Shown: positions 18,473-29,000 of the stretch, in pieces
How the letters are laid out: the number at the start of each line of letters is the position of its first letter
How positions within the stretch are numbered: position 1 is the stretch's first letter
Source: Singulisphaera acidiphila DSM 18658
Lineage (GTDB): Bacteria > Planctomycetota > Planctomycetia > Isosphaerales > Isosphaeraceae
Length of the DNA stretch: 64,000 nt
Assembly: GCF_000242455.2 (NCBI RefSeq)
Contig: NC_019892.1
Coordinates: forward strand, 1,302,001 to 1,366,000
Direction of reading: 5' to 3'
Made by a program: the position numbers and the translations under genes
Notes under the pieces: generated by a model
Seen by the model: the letters and a program-made list of their open reading frames with translations, nothing else
What the model was told of the DNA's origin: nothing
Database searches by the model: none

Positions 18473-20293
18473 TCAGGTCATTGGCCGGTGCTCATAGTAA
18501 TGGCTCAGGGCCCACATTCGCTTGACCTGGCGGGCCACGACGAACCCGGTGACGGCAAGGGCCGCCATGAAGATGTTCGGGTACTGAGCTCGGCTCGACG
18601 CCCAACCGGGATTGTGCCAATGGTCGAGGAAGAGGAGCAGGTAGCCGATCTCAGCAAGCACGGTGGTGAACCAGACCAGCCGGGTCCGCGACCAGAGGCC
18701 AGAGGCTGCGATCAGGAGTGGGTAGCCGACGAGGAGCGTACTCTGGAGCGCATCGAGGACTTTCAGGAGGACCGTGACGAGCGTGATGTCTGTGGCCGCC
18801 CAGATCAGGTGGACCGTCTCCGACTGGAACCCGCGACGTAGGAGCATTTGATAAACGGCCGAGGCGACGGCCCAGAGGGCCAAAGTCGCCATCACCATCG
18901 CGTGCACGGCGAGGATTGGTCGCTCGGTGTTGTGATAGTTGAATTGAGTGAGAGCGGCGATCAGGCCTAGTCCGCCGAGTCGAGAGACCAGTTCCGGCTC
19001 GCGGCGGGTCCAGCGGCGCAGCCCTTGCCAGACGCCGTTCCCATCGACGTCCTCGCCCCGCAAGAACCGTTCGAGATTGTCCGCGAGCTCGGCCGCCGAG
19101 GCATAGCGGTCGCGGGGGGCTTTTTCCAGGCAGCGGAGGCAGATCTTCTCGAGCCCGGGAGGCACGCCAGGCCGAACCTGGCTCGGCGGTGGTGGTTCGC
19201 GCTCAAGGACAAGCACCACCGTCTCCATCACCGTCGAGGCGCGGAACGGCGGGCCGTCAGTGAGCAGCTCGTAGAGGATTGCGCCCAGGCCGTAAACGTC
19301 GGCGGCCGGGGTCAGTTCGCGACGCAGGCCCGAGGCCTGCTCGGGCGCCATGTAGGAAGGGGTGCCCATGATTGCGCCCGAGACCGTCAGGTGGCTGACC
19401 TCCTCGACGCGCCTGGCCAGGCCGAAGTCGGTGACGTGCGGCTGGTCCTTGGCGTCGAGCAAGATATTGGCCGGCTTCAGGTCGCAGTGGAGAAATCCTT
19501 GGCGATGGGCGTGGTCCACCGCCCGGGCCACCGTCGCAAGCAACCGCGCCGCCGCATACGGGTCTTCGCAGAACCGGAAGATCTGGCGAGACAGGCTGCT
19601 CCCCTCGACCAGCTTCATCGTGAAGTAGTGCCGCCCCTGGTGTTCGCCCACCTCGTAGATCGGCACGATGTGGGGATGATCGAGGTTGGCCGCAAGCTCG
19701 GCCTCGAGGTGGAATCGCTCCATCTCGCTCGGCGAGGCAAATTCCCCCGACAGGATCATCTTGAGCGCGACCAATCGCTTCAAACTCTTCTGGCGGGCCT
19801 TGTAGACGACCCCCATGCCTCCGCGTGCAATTTCCTCGAGTAACTCGTAGTCGCCGAACGCTCCGATCAACGGGCGAGCGCCACCCGATTGGGCCGTCGA
19901 ATTCGGGGCGGCGAAGATCGTCGCTTCCTGGTTCTGACCGGAGTCGACCTCGGCCCGCACCCGTTGCGTGACGGTCGCCCCTCGGCGGTCGGTGTTCGCC
20001 TTGCCGAAGACGTCGTCGACCAGTCGGGTAAAGCGGGGGAACCGCTTGCGATACTCGATGGCAGCGACGGACTCCCCCCTGCCCTGGCGGAGCTCCAACT
20101 CCAGGGGGAGAAGCTCGGTCAACAGGACCGCTTGCTCGGACTCGGGAATCCGTTGGAGCTCCTCCTCAATCCTCGGGCAGCCGCCGGCACGCCAGGCGGT
20201 CTCGAAGCGCTCGCAGGCCGCGTGAATCCGTCGGGCCTGGGAGAGAGATGCGGGGCTGGATTCGAGAACCTCGGGACGGTCGCCGGCCGTCAT
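18473..20293 (-). CDS. Membrane Ser/Thr protein kinase with HCD motif
   Basis: A 606-aa Hanks-type kinase. An N-terminal region of about 145 residues, found in many planctomycete kinases, precedes the kinase domain (about 147-410). Gly loop ARGGMGVVY at 157-165, catalytic Lys178 in VALK, DFG at 289-291, then GTPSYMAPE. The catalytic loop reads HCDLKPAN (269-276) instead of HRDLKPAN, so the activating Arg of RD kinases is replaced by Cys while the catalytic Asp271 is kept. The C-terminal part has about six membrane segments. Its start overlaps the sigma-factor gene by 4 bp, so it is translationally coupled; such sigma-kinase pairs are common in planctomycetes. Confidence 0.88.
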   Translation of the reverse strand: MTAGDRPEVLESSPASLSQARRIHAACERFETAWRAGGCPRIEEELQRIPESEQAVLLTELLPLELELRQGRGESVAAIEYRKRFPRFTRLVDDVFGKANTDRRGATVTQRVRAEVDSGQNQEATIFAAPNSTAQSGGARPLIGAFGDYELLEEIARGGMGVVYKARQKSLKRLVALKMILSGEFASPSEMERFHLEAELAANLDHPHIVPIYEVGEHQGRHYFTMKLVEGSSLSRQIFRFCEDPYAAARLLATVARAVDHAHRQGFLHCDLKPANILLDAKDQPHVTDFGLARRVEEVSHLTVSGAIMGTPSYMAPEQASGLRRELTPAADVYGLGAILYELLTDGPPFRASTVMETVVLVLEREPPPPSQVRPGVPPGLEKICLRCLEKAPRDRYASAAELADNLERFLRGEDVDGNGVWQGLRRWTRREPELVSRLGGLGLIAALTQFNYHNTERPILAVHAMVMATLALWAVASAVYQMLLRRGFQSETVHLIWAATDITLVTVLLKVLDALQSTLLVGYPLLIAASGLWSRTRLVWFTTVLAEIGYLLLFLDHWHNPGWASSRAQYPNIFMAALAVTGFVVARQVKRMWALSHYYEHRPMT

Positions 20294-20985
20294 TCGCTTT
20301 CCTCCTCCTCGGACCAGATCTTGCGGATCAGGTCGAGCCGACGCGCCACGGTCCGGCGAGCGCAGCCGAGCCGCTCGGCGATCTCGTCGTTGGTGTATCC
20401 TTCCATCCGATCGAGAGCGACCTGTCGGAGCGAGTCGTCGTCCAGGGCATTGAGCAAGCGCTCGTACTCCTCGGCGAACATTGCGGCAAATTCAGGGGTC
20501 GGCTCAGGACCGGCGACGAAGTCGAATCCGGCCGCCGCCTCGTCTTTGGCCAGGCCGCCCGCGCCCGGCAGCGCCGCCTCGTCGAGCACCCGGCCCCCTC
20601 CTCGTTTCTGGCGGGTCCGCCGCTGGACCTGGGCGCATGCCTTGCGGGCCGTGATGACGACGAGCAACCGCCAGAGGTCGTCCCGGTCGCTGAGGAGGGG
20701 GAAGTGGCCCTTGGCCGCCCCCGCGCAAAAGCTGTTGAATGCGCTCAGCGCCGCGTCTTCCTCGTCCTCGATCCCGGGCGGCCGCCGCGTGGCTCGCAGC
20801 TTCGCCCGCGCCAGTTGTACGAGTCGCGCGAAGTACCGTTCCCAGAGCGGCTGGGCGGCTGCGACGTCCCCCGCTTTCAGGTCGCCGATCCAGTGCGTGA
20901 CCGATCCCTGCTTTTCCGACGACACCGTAACCTCTGCCGCCCCGGGCCGATCTTGAAGAGGAATCGGGTGAGAACGAGAATCCAT
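20290..20985 (-). CDS. ECF sigma factor coupled to kinase
   Basis: A 231-aa RNA polymerase sigma-70-family factor of the extracytoplasmic-function type. Sigma-2 region (about 35-110) includes QPLWERYFARLVQLARAKL and DDLWRLLVVITARKA; sigma-4 (about 165-225) has the helix-turn-helix YTNDEIAERLGCARRTVARR. A Gly/Ala-rich linker joins the two. The stop overlaps the start of the kinase gene by 4 bp, which suggests that the kinase gates this factor by phosphorylation rather than by a classical anti-sigma factor, as proposed for similar planctomycete pairs. It is divergent from a second ECF gene at 21186. Confidence 0.85.
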   Translation of the reverse strand: MDSRSHPIPLQDRPGAAEVTVSSEKQGSVTHWIGDLKAGDVAAAQPLWERYFARLVQLARAKLRATRRPPGIEDEEDAALSAFNSFCAGAAKGHFPLLSDRDDLWRLLVVITARKACAQVQRRTRQKRGGGRVLDEAALPGAGGLAKDEAAAGFDFVAGPEPTPEFAAMFAEEYERLLNALDDDSLRQVALDRMEGYTNDEIAERLGCARRTVARRLDLIRKIWSEEEESE

Positions 20986-21185
20986 TGTACCGGACTCGCC
21001 GCCGGAAGAACGGTCCCGTTCGATTTTGCCCCGATCTGTCGGTCACATCCCATTGAAAAAAGGCTTGGCGGGGGCAATTCCCAAAAAGAGTCATCAATTC
21101 TTGTGTGAGATTGAGGCGGGTATCGGCAAACTTAGAGAAGTAAGAGCACTCGACTTGGCACGACTTGGCTCAGGTGGTCGCGCGT

Positions 21186-21743
21186 ATGCTTCAAGGTGCG
21201 GAAATCGAGGAATTACTCGACCAGGTTTTACAAGGCAAGCGAGAAGCGTTCCAGCGGATCGTCCGGGAATACAGCCTCCCGTTACGGAGCTACCTCGCGG
21301 CCCAAGTTTACCATCTCGATGATGCGGATGACTTGGCCCAGGACGTTTTCCTCGCGGCTTACCGAAGTCTGTACACGTTTCGTCGTGGCGATGATTTCGG
21401 GGCCTGGCTTCGAGGGATTGCGCGCAACAAGCTTTACGGGCACTTGCGAAGCAAGGCGCGACGCGAGAAGACCCTTGCGCTGTTCCGGGCTGAGTTTGCA
21501 CGCGTCGTGGAAGCGGATCTCGAGCGGGTCGTCTCGACCGACGTGCCTGGAACGATCGAGATCCTGCTCCACTGCATTGCGCGGCTTCCCGAAAAGATGC
21601 GCCGGATTGTGCGCGCGGGGTTGGACGGTGACAAGCTTTCCGGGCTTGCCGATGAGTTTTTAACGTCGGTGGGCGCGATTTATACTTTGCATTATCGCGC
21701 GGTTAAGCTTCTACGCGAATGTATGCAGAAGGAACTGGATTAA
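21186..21743 (+). CDS. ECF sigma factor paired with FecR-LamG protein
   Basis: A 185-aa ECF-type sigma factor. Region 2 is clear (DADDLAQDVFLAAYRSLYTF) and a WLRGIARNKLYGHLR segment follows. Region 4 (about 140-185) is less canonical than usual, ending in a helix with YRAVKLLREC; it resembles the Rhodopirellula/Verrucomicrobium-type sigma family (TIGR02989). The ATG at 21186 is preferred over a TTG at 21165. The stop codon and the next ATG share one base (TAATG), so it is coupled to the FecR-LamG gene, which probably serves as its membrane-bound regulator. Confidence 0.83.
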   Translation: MLQGAEIEELLDQVLQGKREAFQRIVREYSLPLRSYLAAQVYHLDDADDLAQDVFLAAYRSLYTFRRGDDFGAWLRGIARNKLYGHLRSKARREKTLALFRAEFARVVEADLERVVSTDVPGTIEILLHCIARLPEKMRRIVRAGLDGDKLSGLADEFLTSVGAIYTLHYRAVKLLRECMQKELD

Positions 21744-23479
21744 TGGATCGGGACTTGCGAGATCTTTTGTCGGCCTGGCTTGGCGAAGAGATCGAGGCGT
21801 CTCGTCGTGACGACCTCATGGCAAGACTTCGCGAAGACGAGCCGTTCCGTCGGGCCGTTGTCGAAGAAGTTCGGATGCTGGGCATGCTCAAAGTCGTGCA
21901 TTCGGCTGAGCCTCGCTTCTTGCAACTCGAGGATGAACTCGGCTGGAGCGCCTCCGAGCGGGATCGGGAAGCGGCCTTCGAGGAGAGTCTCGCGCGGCGG
22001 CTCGACGATCGTCCTCGTTTTCGCTCCCGGTTTCGCCTTCTCAGGTCGCGATGGTGGGTGGGGGGCGTGGCGACCGCCGCGTCGATTCTGCTTCTTGTCG
22101 GCCTGGTGGCCATGCTCGGTGGGAAGAAACCGAAGGTTGTTGTCCCTGCACCTGTCCCAGTCCCTGCACCTGCCCTTGCGCTGCGACCGTACCCCCGGAT
22201 CGACGCCACTCGAGGGTTGGCCATGCTGCTTCGGCTGGATGATGTGGCGTGGGACTTAGCTGATGAGTCTCACCCGTCCGAGGGGGATGTCATCGCGGCT
22301 GGTCGGCTCCGGTTCCGCTCGGGGCGTGCCACGCTTTCGATGCTCAGCGGGGTCATTCTCGTTGTCGAAGGGCCGGCGGATCTGGAATTGATCTCACTCG
22401 ATCAGGTCTATTGCCACCAAGGCAAGCTGCGGGCACGCGTTCCCAAGGGGGTCGAGGGTTTCCTTGTTTCCAGCCCGGGGTCGGCCGTTCTCGACCTCGG
22501 CACCGAGTTCGGTCTGAACATCAAGCCCGATGGAACGTCGCGGGGCAAGGTTTTTGAGGGCGAGGTCGAGGCCGCAGTCTTGAGCGCCACGGGCACGATG
22601 CGACGAAGTCAGCTGATGAAGCCGGGGAGCAAAGGTTTCGAGATCGACCCGGGGGCGGGCAACATCCAGGTTCTCACCAAATCGGAAGACTTCGTCACCC
22701 ACTCGAACCTGGCCACCCCCCCGCTGCGCTTCGATTCAACTTATGCCAGGACGATTCTCAACGCTCGCCCTCGGAGTTATTGGCGGTTTGAATCGTGGAA
22801 GGATGGCACGATTCCGAATGAGATTAAGGGGGGGCCGCCGCTACGGGCCACCGGCCCGATCCATCTCGCCACGACGTCGGAGGGCAATCAATGTGTTGTG
22901 TTCAGGCCCGGCGAGGATACGCAATACCTGGAAATGGACGGTCTCTGGGAGCCATCGAGGTCCCCTGGCTACGCGATTGAACTCTGGTTTGTCTCGGAAG
23001 CCATTGAGCACGCAACTCTCGCCAGTTTGTTGGCACCTAAGGATACCAACAACCACCTCTCCCTCGTGGAGTTGACGTCCCGGAATCGGTTGACCCTCTA
23101 CCGTCCCGCCTCGGTTCGGTTCCTCTATCGCTGGCCCGCGAGACCGGGGGGGGGCGATAACCTCTTTTCCGAGTCCTGCTACGTCCCCTACCGATGGCAT
23201 CATCTGGTCGCCCAGGTCAATGGTGAGCAGATGGAGCTAGTCATGGATGGAGTGAAGCAGGCCACGCAGCCACTGCGTGGCGAGTCTTCGGCCGTCCCTT
23301 GCCAGTTTCTGTTGGGAAGGCTGACAACCATGATCGAAAACCCCATCATCCACCACACCGGTTGGAGACGCGGTTTTTCTGGCAGGATGGATGAGGTCGC
23401 GATCTATGACCGGCCCCTGTCGCCCGAAGAAATACGGAGTCACTTCCGCTTGGCGACCCAGGGAGCCCCGGCGAAATGA
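21743..23479 (+). CDS. FecR and LamG domain membrane protein
   Basis: A 578-aa protein with a cytoplasmic N-terminus of about 105 residues (DRDLRDLLSAWLGEEI and on), one membrane segment (WWVGGVATAASILLLVGLVAML), then a FecR-like domain (about 185-330, with VVEGPADLELIS and GSAVLDLGTEFGLNI) and a C-terminal concanavalin/LamG-like domain (about 345-570, with PGYAIELWFVSE, YRWHHLVAQVNGEQMELVMDG and SGRMDEVAIYDRPLSPEEI). This layout is typical of planctomycete signalling partners of ECF sigma factors: the N-terminus may hold the sigma factor and the outside domains may sense a ligand. AGAAGGA precedes the ATG, which shares a base with the sigma-gene stop. Confidence 0.85.
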   Translation: MDRDLRDLLSAWLGEEIEASRRDDLMARLREDEPFRRAVVEEVRMLGMLKVVHSAEPRFLQLEDELGWSASERDREAAFEESLARRLDDRPRFRSRFRLLRSRWWVGGVATAASILLLVGLVAMLGGKKPKVVVPAPVPVPAPALALRPYPRIDATRGLAMLLRLDDVAWDLADESHPSEGDVIAAGRLRFRSGRATLSMLSGVILVVEGPADLELISLDQVYCHQGKLRARVPKGVEGFLVSSPGSAVLDLGTEFGLNIKPDGTSRGKVFEGEVEAAVLSATGTMRRSQLMKPGSKGFEIDPGAGNIQVLTKSEDFVTHSNLATPPLRFDSTYARTILNARPRSYWRFESWKDGTIPNEIKGGPPLRATGPIHLATTSEGNQCVVFRPGEDTQYLEMDGLWEPSRSPGYAIELWFVSEAIEHATLASLLAPKDTNNHLSLVELTSRNRLTLYRPASVRFLYRWPARPGGGDNLFSESCYVPYRWHHLVAQVNGEQMELVMDGVKQATQPLRGESSAVPCQFLLGRLTTMIENPIIHHTGWRRGFSGRMDEVAIYDRPLSPEEIRSHFRLATQGAPAK

Positions 23480-23996
23480 ACCCGGCTGGCGCGGGGCTAA
23501 GAGCGGCAACGCATAGCGGAGAACAAAGGTCGGAGAAAGACGTTCTTCTCCATGATGGCCTATCCCCTCACTCCGCTCCCGCGGGATCAAGAGGATTGGA
23601 AGCCGGCGCTTCTCGCTTGCCTTTCGAGGAGACAGTCGGCCCGCCAATCGGGATCCACTGGCTGGTTGCGACGCGACTCGGTGAATGATCGGCGAAGATT
23701 GAAAAAAAATATCGTACGGGTTGTGAGGTCAAGGCGACGACCGGCGAACTTAGTTCATCCAACGGTCTTAACTCCCGTTATTTATCTCGGACCGCTCGTT
23801 GTGCGACTCGTGACCGGTCATCGGGTGTTCCCAGGGAGTATGCGTGGCCAAGTTGGGATTGCGCGGGGTGTCTGCGCGAGGGGACGCCGTTCGTACCCGG
23901 CGCCTCGAAACTCACAGGACTTCCCAATTCATCGTCCCGAGCTTCGGGCTGCCTGGCTTTGCCGGAGCGGCATTGAGGCCGGGCAGGAAGAGTCTT
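23480..23996. other. 517-bp gap, no gene supported
   Basis: Reading frames here lack ribosome binding sites and family resemblance. The one feature of note is the A-run with AT-rich flank at about 23697-23714. A frame that runs into the DUF1559 gene from 23844 is open but starts without a binding site, so it is treated as noncoding. Presumably it contains the DUF1559 promoter, which I cannot pinpoint. Confidence 0.5.
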
Positions 23997-25007
23997 ATGC
24001 GTCGTCGCGGCTTTACTTTAATCGAACTCCTGGTTGTGATCGCCATTATCGCCGTTCTCATCGCCTTGCTGCTCCCTGCCGTACAGGCCGCGCGTGAAGC
24101 GGCCCGCCGGTCGCAATGCACCAACAACATGAAGCAGATTGGCCTCGCCCTGCACAACTATCACGGGGTGAACAACATCGTCCCGTTTGGCGAGGGCCTT
24201 CAGGGGGGGGCTCCCATCGGCTTTTACTCGGCGTCGGCCCAGGTGATGCTCTTGCCCAACCTCGAGCAGGGCAACCTGTACAACTCTTTGAATTTCTCGG
24301 GTGGCGGCAATCTCTTCTGGAACAGCATCAGCCCCGTGAACCAGACGGTTCAGGTCACCAAGATCGACGTCTTCCTCTGCCCGTCCGACATCACACGCAC
24401 GACGCTGGCGGCCGGGCCGAACAATTACTTCACGAACGCAGGCTCGGCTCCGGCGAGCTTCAAGATCTCCAGCCTGTTCAACGGACCGTTCCCTTTCTGC
24501 ACGATGCCCCAGATCGGCTTCCACTCGGTCATTGATGGTTTGAGCAACACGGTGGCCTTCTCCGAGGTCGTCAAGGGAATCGGCGCGACGAATAACGCAC
24601 AGTTTGAGTCGGCCCAGCCGACGTCGGTCCACTTCCGGACCAGCGCGAACATTACCAATCCTCCTGTGCTCACGACGGACTTCGCCAATTGCAAGGCCGC
24701 GCCGGTGACGGAGGCGAACATGGCGGGCGGGTGGCCGGTCGGCGGGTCGTGGTGGTGGGGTCGGTCAGGGCAGACCCGGTTCAGCATGCTCATGACCCCC
24801 AACAGCATTAGCTGTGCCTTCGGCTCGGCGAACAACAGCGACAGCGATGTGGGAGCGGTCACGGCCTCGAGCCGCCACTCCGGCGTCGTCAATTGCCTGA
24901 TGATGGACGGCTCGGTCCGCGCCATCAAGTCATCGATCAATCCTCAGACGTGGTGGGCCCTCGGAACGGTCGCCGGTGGCGAGGTGATCGACTCGAGCAG
25001 CTATTGA
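23997..25007 (+). CDS. DUF1559 pseudopilin-like protein
   Basis: A 336-aa protein with a type IV pilin-like N-terminus ([20 protein letters not shown]), cleaved after the Gly by prepilin peptidase and kept in the membrane by the hydrophobic helix. Later parts show the planctomycete DUF1559 features: [25 protein letters not shown] and the closing H-X9-DG motif ([12 protein letters not shown]). AGGAAGAG precedes the ATG at 23997; a longer frame from 23844 is rejected. Planctomycetes carry very many such genes, probably for exported surface or secretion-related structures, but no role is settled. A small lipoprotein gene follows, a frequent neighbour of this family. Confidence 0.92.
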   Translation: MRRRGFTLIELLVVIAIIAVLIALLLPAVQAAREAARRSQCTNNMKQIGLALHNYHGVNNIVPFGEGLQGGAPIGFYSASAQVMLLPNLEQGNLYNSLNFSGGGNLFWNSISPVNQTVQVTKIDVFLCPSDITRTTLAAGPNNYFTNAGSAPASFKISSLFNGPFPFCTMPQIGFHSVIDGLSNTVAFSEVVKGIGATNNAQFESAQPTSVHFRTSANITNPPVLTTDFANCKAAPVTEANMAGGWPVGGSWWWGRSGQTRFSMLMTPNSISCAFGSANNSDSDVGAVTASSRHSGVVNCLMMDGSVRAIKSSINPQTWWALGTVAGGEVIDSSSY

Positions 25008-25230
25008 GCAAAGCCACAAGAAGAACGCCTCCATTCCTGGGATTGCGGCCGGATCGATCCGGGTACGATCGACCGGCCACGATCCATCGAGTTCACGACC
25101 AATCAAGACGCACCTCGCCGGTCTTGAGCGAAAATCGACGCGAACTTCCCGAATGGCGGGCCATGCCCTTCCAAACGGGGGAACGCGACTCGTATCAAGA
25201 TGCCAGGCGGCTGGGGAGAGATCAGCGATT

Positions 25231-25602
25231 ATGCGACACGTCCGCGCACTTGGTGCGACCATTGCGGCTCCGCTCCTTTCCATGCTCCTTTGCGGTTGCG
25301 GAGAGGGAAGGCCCGCCGTCGAGTCTTCCACCGAGGAGGCGACCGTCAAGGGGAAGGTCGTCATCAAGGGGGAACCCGTCCATGATGGGTCGATCATCTT
25401 TGACCCGACGAATGTCGAACGAAAGATGGCGCCGCTACGGAGTGCACCCATCAAGGACGGCGTTTACACGGCGACGACGCTCATCGGCGACAACACTGTG
25501 AGAGTCGATGGGAAGCAGGCCCAGAAAGCCGGCGTCAATGCTGGAGTACGGCCGTTCAAGGTCAGCCGTGGCGAGAACTCGTTCGACCTTAATTTTGAGT
25601 GA
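25231..25602 (+). CDS. Small lipoprotein, transthyretin-like
   Basis: A 123-aa lipoprotein. GGGGAGAG precedes the ATG. The signal peptide ends in a lipobox (LLCGC), so the Cys at about residue 22 is lipidated. The mature part has VKGKVVIKGEPVHDGSIIF, the opening strand pattern of small transthyretin-like/carboxypeptidase-regulatory domains that often follow DUF1559 genes in planctomycetes, and GVYTATTLIGDNTVRV. It lies 223 bp after the DUF1559 gene, possibly in the same transcript. Role unknown. Confidence 0.75.
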   Translation: MRHVRALGATIAAPLLSMLLCGCGEGRPAVESSTEEATVKGKVVIKGEPVHDGSIIFDPTNVERKMAPLRSAPIKDGVYTATTLIGDNTVRVDGKQAQKAGVNAGVRPFKVSRGENSFDLNFE

Positions 25603-26022
25603 ACGAGTCCTGATGCAAATCCGTCTTCATTGAATCGATGCCCAGGGTCGGTCTCCTTCCACAGCAAATCCTTCCGCCCGTCTCTACCGGACGAGGCGGA
25701 AGGGTTCATTCTCGAACTCACCTCTCTATCCTTATCTCTCATTCATTCCACGGCGTAACGTCCCGTGTTGCCCCCCTTTGGGGAACGCGCGATCCCTTCA
25801 AGCAAGCCGATCCGATGGTCCTCTCCGGCGGGGATTCATTGCCTTGGCCTTCGGTCCCTTCGGACCATTATCCGATTTTTTTTTGAGCGGGCGTGGCACG
25901 ATCTCGCCTCGTTTGGGCAGTGCCTCGTTGTCACAAACGCGATCGGCGCTCATATTCGTGCGGCGGATGTTGCCGGGAAATGGGACAGGAAGTGCCAACC
26001 GTTCCGCCAGAGGGAGTCACAT
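25603..26022. other. 420-bp gap with a hairpin
   Basis: No gene is supported. It holds the hairpin at 25670-25703 and then the upstream region of the giant membrane protein; a frame from 25765 continues in frame into that gene, but the binding site and composition favour the GTG at 26023. Confidence 0.5.
25670..25703 (+). terminator. Hairpin after lipoprotein gene
   Basis: CCTTCCGCC (25670-25678) and GGCGGAAGG (25695-25703) form a 9-bp stem, extended inward by CGTC/GACG with a one-base bulge. TTCATT follows instead of a full T-run, so it is a probable but not perfect terminator. Confidence 0.6.
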
Positions 26023-29000
26023 GTGGACGGAACTTTCGACCTCAGACCTTTGCTGACTCCTGCCGAGCAGGGTGAACTGGCGTCGATCACCTACCTGCTC
26101 ACAAGCTTGGAGACGATGCTCGCCAGGGGTCTGATCTCGGCCGAGGCTTACGCGACGGTCGTTTCGGAAACCCATGCGCGTCGGGTTGAGATCGAGCGGG
26201 TCGGCCGGTTCCAGGCGGCGCTGGAAGCCGCGCGGAGCCTCGTCGCGACGAATCCGTCGCAGGCGCTGGTCTGGGCGAATCGAGCCCGGGAATTCGAACC
26301 CGGCCGCCTGGAGGGTTGGAGTACGGCGATCGGTCTCCTGCACCGCCTCCGACGCGATGACGAGGCGCAGGCCCTCGCGGCCGAGGCTGGGGAGCGATTT
26401 CCGGAACTCGAGGCCAGGCCTGTCGAACCCCGCCCCACAAGAGCGACCGCGGAAATTCCCCTGGCGGAAGAAGACGCAAAACGAGAGCCGGCCCTGGCGG
26501 TTGAAACGCTCGAGCCGGCTCAGGAGGCCGTGAAGCAAGGCGACGATCGCACGGTGATCGCGCTTTGCGGCCCTTGGCTCGAACGTCATCCCGACCACCC
26601 AGAGGCCATGGTCTTGCTCGCCTTCTCATTGCGGCGGGTCGGCCGGCTTGAGGAGGCGCTGGCACTTTATCGGCGTTTGAGCCTCCTGCATCCGCAAAAT
26701 GAGGTCTGGCCGCAGTGGGTTCGTGAGATCGAGAAGCGTCTGCCGGCCGCCCCTCACGTTCTCTTGCCCCAGGAACGAACCGTCGAGCGAGCGCCCGAAC
26801 CCGAACCTGAACCTGATCCCGAGCCGGCGCGGCCGGCTTTCTCCTGGTCGAGCGTCGCGGGGGAGTTCCTCGAGGAGCACTGGCAGAAGCTGATCCTCTG
26901 CCTGGCGGTCCTCTTGATCGTGGTCAGCTCGACGGTCGGGGCGCACTTGCTGCTGGGACCTCGGCTCTGGTCGCCGGTCGGTAAGTGTTCGCTGGCGTTG
27001 GTTTACACGTTGATGTTCGCCGCGTTTGGCGCGGGCCTGGTGCGCTGGGGGGCCGAGCGCGCGGGGCGGATGATGCTCATGACGACCCTGATCGTCGTCC
27101 CGGTCAATTTCATGCTCGCGGGCGAGATGCGGCTTTTGATCGCCCCGACGTTTTCGCGTCTGGTCGTGCTGGGTCTCGACGTCACCGCCCTCTTCTTCGT
27201 GACCCGTCTGGTGGCTCGGGCCCTGGATTGGCGGAGCGGGGCGACCTTTCTTGCCGTCGCCCTCGTGGCTCTGAGCGCCTGCGACGCAGCAACCGCGCGG
27301 GGCGTCACTTATGCGTGGGGCGTCTCCGCGTTCCTCATCCCCCCTTGGCTTTTCTTGGGGAGTGTCTGGTGGCTGAACACCCGGTATCAGGCCGAGAGTG
27401 ACGACGAACACCGTGATTTTGCCTACTTCTCGCTGGGACTGTTGACGTTCGCCTTCCTGTCCGGGCTGCTCCGCACAGCCGCCGTGATGCAACCGGGGCT
27501 ACACCCTTGCCTGTTTGCCGTACCGGTGATGCTCACGGCGATCGCGTTCGTCCACACGGCCTTTCACCAGGTTCGATTCGAGAAGGATCGGCGACGGATC
27601 CTGCTCATGCGGTTCGGCGGCTTGATTCTTTCCGCCCTGGCATTCGCCTTGGCCTTGTCCCGGCCCCCTGGTCTCTCGGCCCTTTACAGCGGCAATATCC
27701 TGGCGACGGCCCTCCTGGGCCTGGCGCTCTATGGGGCCTTGCTCCGTGCTGACCGTCACCCGGCCTATCTCTACTTTGCGTTTGGGTCGCTCTTCTTGGG
27801 ATACTTTGGCGCGTTCTACTTCCTGGTCGACCTGGTCCACTCGGTTGAGGAATTCGTTCGCCAGGCCCTGGGTTACCGCCAGAAACTCCCTTTCCCGTTC
27901 AAAGCGCTCAACGGGCTGGTGTTTAACGCCGTGCTCGCCCTGTTGGCCCTCCAGTTTGCGAGGCGATGGAAGGACGAGCGGCTCGCCAGGCACTGCCATT
28001 ACCTGGGCGTTCCGTTCTCGATCGTCGCCTGCGTCCTGAGCGCCTTCGAGCCCAAGGCTGCGGTCCTCTGCATGTCCGGTTACTCGATCCTCTATGCGAT
28101 CGCGGTCCCGCTTTTCGCCGAGCCGAGGGGGGTCTACTTCGCTTGCTCGGCCCTCGCCGGAGCGCTGCTGTCCGGGTCGATGCTTGTTCCGGGTGTGACT
28201 CTGGCGGCCCGTGCTTTGGGCGCGGTCACTCTTGGTTTCACGATCGGGGGGGCGGGTCGCCTCGGGCAAAGATGGCGCGTGCCCGACGCCTATCGCATGC
28301 CGTTGGTCCACGTGGCGTTGGTTTTGGCCGTGGCGGCGATGGTCGCGGCAGGCCTGTCGGTCATGCCCCCCGCGCCGGCCTCCGTTGCGGCCACCTCAAC
28401 GTTTTTGATCGCCGCCTGGCTGTGCGTCGTTCTTGTTGTCGACTTGCCCTATGTTCCCTTGGTCTCTCTCACGACTGCGGGCTTGCTCGGGGCTTCGCTG
28501 GGAGGGCTGGCGCTCGCGACGGGTCATCGGGCCTGGTTCTCGCCTTCCTCCGGCGTGGTGACGGCGGCCCTGACGCTGATCTTGATGGCGGTCATGGAGG
28601 GCTTGAAGGGGAGGACGACGACCCGTTCGCGCGTCTTCCTCAAGGGGCTGCCCGACGCCGTGCTGATTGGCGTCTTCCTGGCCGTGATCATGGCGGCGGG
28701 GGGAGGGATCCGCCCGATGGTCCTGGAGTCCGCAACCTTGGCGCTGGGGGGAGTGGCCTGGCTCTGGCTGACCCGGTTTCGCCGTGAGGGGGCTCTCGTT
28801 TATCTTGGCATTGGACTCGTCGTGGCTTCGCAGCTCGTGCTTGGCTGGGGACGACTGGCCTGGACCGATCCGGGGATGGGTCTGGGCGCTTTGGCCCTGA
28901 TCTCCGCCGTGTCAGCGCTGGCTCTCTGGCGAACCGGGTTTCTCGTGCGTCGTGAGGGAGGCGACGATTTTTACGCCGTCCCGTGCTTCACGAGCGCCTT

